Positions 21,001-24,956 of a stretch of DNA of 24,956 bases are shown one piece after another. Every line of letters starts with the position of its first letter. The stretch's first letter is position 1. The notes under the pieces are model-generated. The model did not search any database and was not told where the DNA came from. It saw only the letters and a list, made by a program, of their open reading frames with translations. A program made the translations under genes and the position numbers. Source of the stretch: Priapulus caudatus (taxonomy: Eukaryota > Priapulida > Priapulimorpha > Priapulimorphida > Priapulidae); contig NW_014578689.1 of the NCBI RefSeq assembly GCF_000485595.1, positions 36,859 to 61,814 on the forward strand, written 5' to 3'.

Positions 21001-24000
21001 TTCCTTTCTCAAGCCACCTAGTAGGCAAGCTACTTGCTGTGTATTCTGCACAATGGTAAACTGCACTGTGCAATATTAATTTATCAGGGGCTGAAAATAG
21101 TGGTGTTTGCCCGCAGGTCCGGGACTTTTCAGCAATATTTTTGGAAGGTCCGAGGAAAGATTTGAAAGGTCCGAATATGTAACAACGTTTGTTTGGCTAA
21201 TGGTAATTGATCGTTTGGTAACAGTCGGTCCATTTTTTTATACAAAACCAAACATAAACAAACTCACGTTTGCCTTTGTTTGGTACAGTGCATTGTCTGC
21301 AGGCATTCTGAGTTACTCTCATGAGCGACGAGTTTATGCTGAAACTGTGCACGCATCGGAGTTAACGTCCGTTATAAACAACCATGCTACTAACGTTGAA
21401 GCCCTATCAGTACGTGTAATTTCGATCAGATTTTTGGTAAATTTGACTCTTATACTTTGTATGTTTAATTGTGAATATTAACTATGATACTAGATGTCGA
21501 CAGTGACCAAAAATCTATCTACTTTTGCTTTATTTCTTCGCAATTTGCAATGGTTTAAAACGATCAGTGCGAGAATTTTGCTCAGAAAAACTAAATATAG
21601 CTGAATATAGTCTCACCTGACAGCGAAAATATCACTGATTACACCAACATTCAAAACACCAATATTTTATGCAGTTATAGCATAGAAAAATTGATTTAAC
21701 CACATCATACCAGCAATACATTTTTTCGAGTCAGGACTTTCAAAAATCACAAATGGTGTCTCAAACAAGCGAACATAATTAAAACAAAGGGGCATCTATT
21801 TGTGTGTGATAAGTATTCTCGCTGGCGGTACGCAACGAGGATTTGATCCACTTCTCTCTTCGTCTTCGTTATAGTCCCTAGGACTTTTGAAGACTAATAT
21901 TTATGAGGTTACAACTTACACTCTTGTTTGTGTTACGCTACTATGCACCTCTGTGTTTACGTCTCACCAAAAATATCTCCGGTGCGATTTTTGCATTACT
22001 GTACCCTTGTTGACGTCTCGCGGTACCGCGAGAAAGTGCGAAACATGACAGCGAAAATCAACAAGAGAACGCAAAATTGTAATCGTGCATGATTTTGTCT
22101 TTGCATGCGGTTCTAAGACATTTTATTGTTATTTCAAACAATTACTGTTACTCAAACAACAACGGTAGGCATCATGAGAGTGAGAATAAACACTAAAAAA
22201 CGCTGAAAACAACTCGCAATGATCGCTTTAATGATGTTTTATTTGATGAAAGTCGAGTACTGTAAATTATTGTTAGGTCCGACAGACTTTCTGCTTGGAA
22301 ATTGCAAAGGTCCGAGCATGAAATCGGCAGGTCCCGGACCTCGGACTTGCTCTATTTTTAGCCCCTGTTGATGCTGCACAATTAAGAAATCCATAAATGT
22401 GCATTGCAATTCCCCATAGACAAATCAGTACATTGCACACAAAATATTTTTAGTATTTTTAAAGTAATTAGTACATGTCATACAGCATAGAGTGCGATTA
22501 AAATATAATCAAGATGTACTAAATGTAGCTCTACTTATGTAACCCCATCACATGGCTGTACAGCTGCTATACACTGGGCTGAATTATAATACTGATAGCT
22601 AGAGTAACCTCTCGACTACGTGAATCGCAGTTCTTTAGCTAATTGCAAATTTGAAGATTTGTCTACTGTGATCTGTAGTGTGGATCTGTCTATTTTATCG
22701 ACTTTGTCTCTCTTCGTCTTTGATATAGTCCCTTGGATTTAGATCTTTATGAGGTTAATTGCCTGCTTAGTGGTCACTACAGGGAAAATTAGACAAAGGA
22801 GGTAATTAATGGCCAGTTTGGGAAAAAAATGCACATGATGGATTCAAATACAGGATGTATTGATATACTTATAGGTATATAGATACAGGATATACTTATC
22901 AGTAAATACAGGATATACTTATCAGTGAATACAGGAATATTTTCACAACAGCGATGTTAAATTTGACAATGGCGGTACGCCACTTTGCCTCATATGTTAA
23001 AGAAACCCTGCACTAGTTCCATTGCTATTTCAGATGTAATAATATGGATGAGGATTCTGGTTATGTGATCGTTTGCATTTGATAAATGGCTCTATTTGAC
23101 CAAATTAGGCAAGGCGAGTTTAGGTTTTGTGTTGCAGGCTAAAGCCAACTGATACCTGATATGTTTACTTCGCTTCATTTCTAATGTACGACGAGGTTGC
23201 CAGTACAGCCTGGCTCCACTAGCCAGCCATGCTGCAAACAAATTCCTTACCGGAGTCTCTCAAACTTTTCTGTGTATGACATTGGCGGAGCTATGACCTA
23301 TATGTTTAGAACAGTACTAAATGCAGTCAATTAATTGAGTTTAACTATTCAAGTTTCAGCAAGTCAACTTACTTAAAATTATTTTATTTTTAATATTAAT
23401 TATTTAATATTTAGTCAGGATTTCTTCTGAGGGAAAAACTAAAGGAGGTTAATGTAATGTTCTGTTTTGGGAAAAAAGCGCACGATGGACTTCAAAGTGG
23501 GGTAGGGCATAGCCTAGGCAACGCATGGCGGATGCGGCAGGCGACATGGGGGGGACTCTCCCGCACAAAATTTAAAAAAGTGTTGATGTTCTTATTAGGA
23601 TTTTCACACAGGGATGTAAATTTGACAATGTCGGTGCGCCATTTGTGTCTCTTAATATAATGTATATTAATATAAGACACCCCATTATGTTAAATAGTGG
23701 GCGCCAATTTAGCTGATAGGGTCTATGTCCCCCAGGGTAATGCCGGAACGTACCGCTGGCTGGGTACGGTAGCATATTGTAGCCGTGGGAAGTTGCCTGG
23801 TACTGACCTAATAGTAATACTAATAGTGATAGCAATATGACCGGATCGTACCTCGCTCTCTCCACTAACGGGAGTCTACGGGAGTCGGCCTACAGCCTAC
23901 GTCGCCTAAACCCTATCAGATAGTTACCAGGGTATCGTTCCGGTATATTACCGGACCGTAGCTCGCAGGGTACGTTCCGGCGAGTACTCCTGGGAGGCAT

Positions 24001-24198
24001 AGATCCTATGACGATACTATGACTATGATAGTATGATATGACAAGAAGTGCTTTTGGTTGACTGACTGCTGAGTCCTCGAGCGCGAACAATTTTACCTGA
24101 TCATAAGGATTTTTTTCTAGTAGCTTTCCACAAGCCGTAGCGCAGTCTTCAAAGCGTCTTCGTCTAAAATAACTGTACGCAAGAAACATTGGGTCCAT
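14956..24198 (-). CDS. TTC8: TTC8/BBS8, BBSome tetratricopeptide subunit; complete 12-exon gene
   Basis: TTC8 is a subunit of the BBSome, the coat-like complex that moves membrane proteins in and out of cilia; loss in humans causes Bardet-Biedl syndrome type 8. The coding exons are 24198-24097, 20603-20422, 19854-19695, 19469-19335, 19159-19074, 18797-18710, 18418-18308, 17860-17721, 17359-17188, 15889-15767, 15628-15545 and 15072-14956. They sum to 1500 nt, or 499 residues, close to the vertebrate protein (just over 500). Landmarks in order are YSYFRRRRFEDC at the start, the linker with GRPGTMEQALRTPRTAHTAR (about 115-134), DGPFINLARLNFSKY (155-169), KDWWWKVQLGKCYYR (208-222), then helical TPR repeats to F-S-M-L at the C terminus. 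NNLGLCCFYAQQYDMTL (346-362) and HAEAYNNLGVLEM (414-426) are typical TTC8 TPR segments. All exons join in frame without a stop. Introns run from 138 bp to 3.5 kb; intron 2 is GC-AG. An AATAAA on this strand at 14557-14552 is a possible but distant polyadenylation signal. Confidence 0.97.
15545..15628 (-). CDS. TTC8: TTC8 exon 11 (residues 434-461)
   Basis: Acceptor GCTACAG, then AKSCFLSAMQNGPHLFEPHY, NFATLSEK. Matches the vertebrate block with YEPHFNFATISDK. Donor AAG|GTAGGT, phase 0. Only 84 nt, so it is easily missed by ORF scans. Confidence 0.93.
15767..15889 (-). CDS. TTC8: TTC8 exon 10 (residues 393-433)
   Basis: Acceptor CATTTCAG, then GIGDTSLAYQVLKLALASNN, DHAEAYNNLGVLEM, ending SHIDQ. 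Donor CAG|GTAATA, phase 0. A TPR pair, as in vertebrate NNNNHAEAYNNLAVLEM. Confidence 0.96.
15947..16052. repeat. Impure (CT)n tract in TTC8 intron 9
   Basis: CTCTCT with interruptions, about 60 bp upstream of exon 10 in the sense of transcription. It could act as an extended polypyrimidine tract only if read on the plus strand; for this minus-strand gene it is purine-rich. Confidence 0.85.
16211..16300. repeat. Dispersed repeat copy (GGTCCGGGGG core)
   Basis: Shares GCTAGGGMGGTCCGGGGGC and the following poly-A/T, CAATTTG-TG-CATT and AGCTATT-TG segments with 6591-6670. Ends could not be delimited. Noncoding, inside TTC8 intron 9. Confidence 0.6.
16860..17060. other. GC- and CpG-rich island in TTC8 intron 9
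   Basis: Strongly GC-rich (GCCGCGGGCCCGG, GGCCGCCGCGGCC, CACCGGTCGGCCCGC) inside an otherwise very AT-rich intron, ending about 130 bp from exon 9. No domain recognised in either strand. It may be an inserted element, an intronic promoter or a regulatory island. Confidence 0.5.
17188..17359 (-). CDS. TTC8: TTC8 exon 9 (residues 335-392)
   Basis: Acceptor TTTTGAAG; the first base completes Arg, then RLLQMGVYNAELYNNLGLCC, FYAQQYDMTLTCFERALSMA, ending NIAHVAL. The best conserved TPR stretch of the gene. Donor CTG|GTATGT, phase 0. Confidence 0.96.
17721..17860 (-). CDS. TTC8: TTC8 exon 8 (residues 289-335)
   Basis: Acceptor TATCTAG, then GLGDLNNAVKYYKEVLQNDN, TNVEAIACLGTNHFYTDQPE and IALRYY, plus AG. 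Donor AG|GTACGT, phase 2. TPR repeats. Confidence 0.95.
18308..18418 (-). CDS. TTC8: TTC8 exon 7 (residues 252-288)
   Basis: Acceptor TTTCCAG, then VYIRLDQPITTIDVFKRGLE, TFPGDTHLNTGIARIYE. Donor GAG|GTGGCG, phase 0. A TPR segment; GIARIYE is invariant with the vertebrate protein. Confidence 0.95.
18710..18797 (-). CDS. TTC8: TTC8 exon 6 (residues 222-251)
   Basis: Acceptor CTGTTAG, then the G that completes Arg, then LGLFRDAEKQFRSALQQQET and VDTISYLCK. Corresponds to vertebrate YREAEKQFKSALKQQEMVDT. Donor AAG|GTAAAC, phase 0. A TPR helix pair. Confidence 0.95.
19074..19159 (-). CDS. TTC8: TTC8 exon 5 (residues 194-222)
   Basis: Acceptor TTTCCAG, then ALELAAMATQASQFKDWWWK and VQLGKCYY, plus AG of the Arg codon completed in exon 6. 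Donor AG|GTCATA, phase 2. The WWWK block is a family hallmark. Confidence 0.95.
19335..19469 (-). CDS. TTC8: TTC8 exon 4 (residues 149-193)
   Basis: Acceptor TATTTCAG, then ASMLSNPDGPFINLARLNFS and ALFEYIFHHENDVKN, nearly identical to vertebrate TTC8. Donor AAT|GTAAGT, phase 0. 135 nt. Confidence 0.96.
19695..19854 (-). CDS. TTC8: TTC8 exon 3 (residues 95-148)
   Basis: Encodes the conserved low-complexity linker with repeated R-P-x-[ST] motifs: SGRPLSG, TQSGRPGTMEQ, RTPRTAHTARPVTSASG, RFVRLGT. Donor ACG|GTAAGT, phase 0. Higher GC than its flanks, consistent with coding sequence. Confidence 0.96.
19989..20056. repeat. Hairpin with 17-bp perfect arms in TTC8 intron 2
   Basis: ATCAGGAGTCTATCAAT at 19989-20005 is perfectly inverted at 20040-20056, with a 34-bp (TTTA)n-rich loop. 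The arm start ATATCAGGAGT resembles ATATCAAGAGT of the palindrome at 14057-14110, so the two may be one MITE family. Confidence 0.85.
20416..20421 (-). other. GC-type 5' splice site of TTC8 intron 2
   Basis: The donor hexamer is GCAAGT, the standard consensus of GC-AG introns, after CG. The acceptor is TTTGCAG at 19861-19855. Joining CG to G gives Arg and then PVSQSGRP, which matches the family (AVRPITQAGRP). The alternative GT at 20418 gives phase 0 and a wrong frame in exon 3. Confidence 0.88.
20422..20603 (-). CDS. TTC8: TTC8 exon 2 (residues 35-95)
   Basis: Acceptor TTACAG, then AAWALKMRALTEQVYVDEV, then EEGIAEMLMDDNVIA and RPGTSL, ending SQAV plus CG of an Arg codon. The exon ends in phase 2 before GCAAGT, a GC donor. 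Reading on through the first GT (three bases later) would break the frame into exon 3. Confidence 0.94.
21085..22367. mobile_element. Non-autonomous DNA transposon candidate in TTC8 intron 1
   Basis: The left end CAGGGGCTGAAAATAG and the inverted right end CAGGGGCTAAAAATAG match at 15 of 16 positions. Subterminal AGGTCCG motifs recur on both sides (left about 21115, 21147, 21168; right about 22275, 22309), and GGTCCGGGAC is shared between the ends. A 124-codon plus-strand frame at 21107-21481 is not recognised and probably spurious. An 18-bp perfect palindrome lies at 22016-22033. Flanks show no clear target-site duplication. CAGGGG ends are common in hAT elements; the assignment is inference. 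Confidence 0.65.
21852..21916 (+). repeat. Dispersed segment, copy 1
   Basis: CTCTCTTCGTCTTCGTTATAG, interrupted only by substitutions and small gaps up to TTTATGAGGTTA, recurs at 22699-22757 as CTCTCTTCGTCTTTGATATAG ... TTTATGAGGTTA. Confidence 0.65.
22699..23000 (+). repeat. Dispersed repeat, copy A, TTC8 intron 1
   Basis: The left part (22699-22757) matches 21852-21916. From about 22781 it matches 23431-23660: AAAGGAGGT, TTTGGGAAAAAA, GCACATGATGGA at the left, and AAATTTGACAATGGCGGTACG at the right end. A middle part contains TACTTATCAGTRAATACAGG repeats (22899-22935). Noncoding. Confidence 0.65.
23431..23660 (+). repeat. Dispersed repeat, copy B, TTC8 intron 1
   Basis: Shares with copy A the ends AAAGGAGGTTAAT, TTTTGGGAAAAAA, GCACGATGGACTTC and AAATTTGACAATGTCGGTGCG. 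The middle differs: a GC-rich GGCATAGCCTAGGCAACGC to GGGGGGACTC segment resembles the CCGGGGG core of other elements in the window. Noncoding. Confidence 0.65.
23716..24009. mobile_element. 294-bp foldback element in TTC8 intron 1
   Basis: The ends are inverted copies of each other over about 52 bp at roughly 75-80 % identity: ATAGG-TCTATG, CCCAGG and CCGGAACGTACC occur in the same order from the left end and, reverse-complemented, from the right end. CpG-rich with several CCGG and GTACC motifs. It lies 87 bp downstream of the exon 1 donor in the sense of transcription. No coding capacity. Confidence 0.65.
24097..24198 (-). CDS. TTC8: TTC8 exon 1 (residues 1-34)
   Basis: Begins MDPMFLAYSYFRRRRFEDC and ends KNPYDQ, as the vertebrate protein does (FRRRKF, KSPYDQ). 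Phase-0 donor CAG|GTAAAA. It covers the N-terminal TPR-like helix pair. The ATG has no in-frame rival upstream that extends the homology. Confidence 0.95.
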
Positions 24199-24956
24199 GT
24201 TAAGATTATTATATTATTTTGTTATACACCACAGAGTACAGTATTGTGAGTATATTAACTACTAGTACTATTTATAACCCTTGTTTGGTCGCCAATGTCC
24301 ACAAACTAAAAATTGTGTTTTGCCTCTCGTGGAATTAAATGAGATGAACTTGTGTTTGTTAAACTCACGTAAAAAGCTATAACCAAAATTGCTGCGTGTT
24401 TCGATATATATTAAAAACTTAAAAAAGAAATAATTTTTAAATAGAACTATATGTATAAAAACAGATTTGTATTATTAACGCGATAGCATTCATCATAGAG
24501 TGCTAACATGAACAAGTGCTGTCCGTGTGATCTTGTTCCATTGCGTGATGTTCACGCTTGATGTTCACCTGTAGTTTGTCTGAAGGTGGACGGCAAGTGT
24601 GACCAGATGCTGAAGCGGGCAGGTTAACTATGATATCGAAATGTTTAAAATGTCTTTTAATATATCCCTATTAAGAAATATAGGGTATAGGCAATATCAT
24701 TCAAAAACTGGATATTATGGTTACAAAGTCAGAAAAATAACAGACCAGCTAGGAGCAGGTTTGTAAATTGTTTCTAACTACTGCGAACAGTAACCATAAT
24801 GCCAAAATCATAGTATTCTGATCTATTAGTACTCCTTACTTAGTGAATTGATCATTTCACGTTATCAATCTACATATTAGATGGCGACAAAACCCCGCAT
24901 AAAATTATGTGTGTAGTCACTTATTCGCAAATGTTCGCAGGCTATTATTGAGGCAT
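24199..24956. other. Region upstream of TTC8
   Basis: Presumed promoter and 5' UTR of TTC8 by position. AT-rich. I looked for an RFX X-box (expected upstream of many ciliary genes) and saw no convincing match. The 9-mer GATGTTCAC occurs twice at 24547-24567. Nothing else recognised. Confidence 0.45.

Noticed and set aside
21107-21481. 124-codon plus-strand frame
   Set aside because: It starts inside the terminal repeat of the TIR element, shows no recognisable transposase motif, and lies antisense in a TTC8 intron. Probably chance.
24199-24400. GGTCGCCAATGTCC as an RFX X-box upstream of TTC8
   Set aside because: Only one half-site is acceptable; the second half does not fit the consensus.

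Overview
This is a window of animal nuclear DNA. It is AT-rich and intron-rich and carries many microsatellites and small inverted-repeat (MITE-like) elements. Two protein-coding loci can be read with confidence, both on the minus strand. I cannot name the species. The metazoan adhesion gene kindlin, a ciliary BBSome gene, short introns and a TTAGGG tract point to a ciliated metazoan, probably a marine or early-branching invertebrate, but that is inference.

Right part (14956-24198, minus): a complete 12-exon TTC8/BBS8 gene (tetratricopeptide repeat protein 8, a BBSome subunit). The exons join in frame to 1500 nt, or 499 residues plus stop, and the reading matches the vertebrate protein in order from the first methionine to the C-terminal F-[SA]-M-L. 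Eleven introns were placed. Ten are GT-AG; intron 2 has a GC-AG donor that the reading frame and the family alignment require. Intron 1 (about 3.5 kb) holds a 1.28-kb TIR element, two diverged copies of a dispersed repeat, and a 294-bp foldback element 87 bp from exon 1. Intron 2 holds a 17-bp perfect inverted repeat. Intron 9 holds CT repeats, a repeat shared with the left part of the window, and a GC-rich island.

Middle (about 7.6-14.9 kb): no gene recognised. It is filled with a roughly 1-kb CACG-rich minisatellite, two CTCGGAC-type repeat tracts that bracket it, a 171-bp MITE with a 5-bp target duplication, CA/TA tracts with a 24-N assembly gap, and a spacer-free 54-bp palindrome.

Left part (1-7548): the first coding exon of a kindlin (FERMT) gene at 7410-7548, minus, encoding the N-terminal F0 domain. 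Its next exons were not found, so its first intron probably runs to the left edge or beyond. That interval contains GA, CT and TA repeats, a hAT-like MITE, a possible tRNA-derived SINE head, and two small unassigned open stretches. At the far left is a large foldback structure. Its two arms are arrays of TTACG/CGTAA placed every ~10.4-10.5 bp, one DNA helical turn, in opposite orientation around an inverted repeat, with TA and TTAGGG tracts in the loop. This is the most unusual structure in the window.

Kindlin (integrin activation) and TTC8 (ciliary membrane traffic) lie in the same orientation, with about 7.4 kb between the TTC8 stop and the kindlin start. Nothing in the sequence suggests shared function or regulation.
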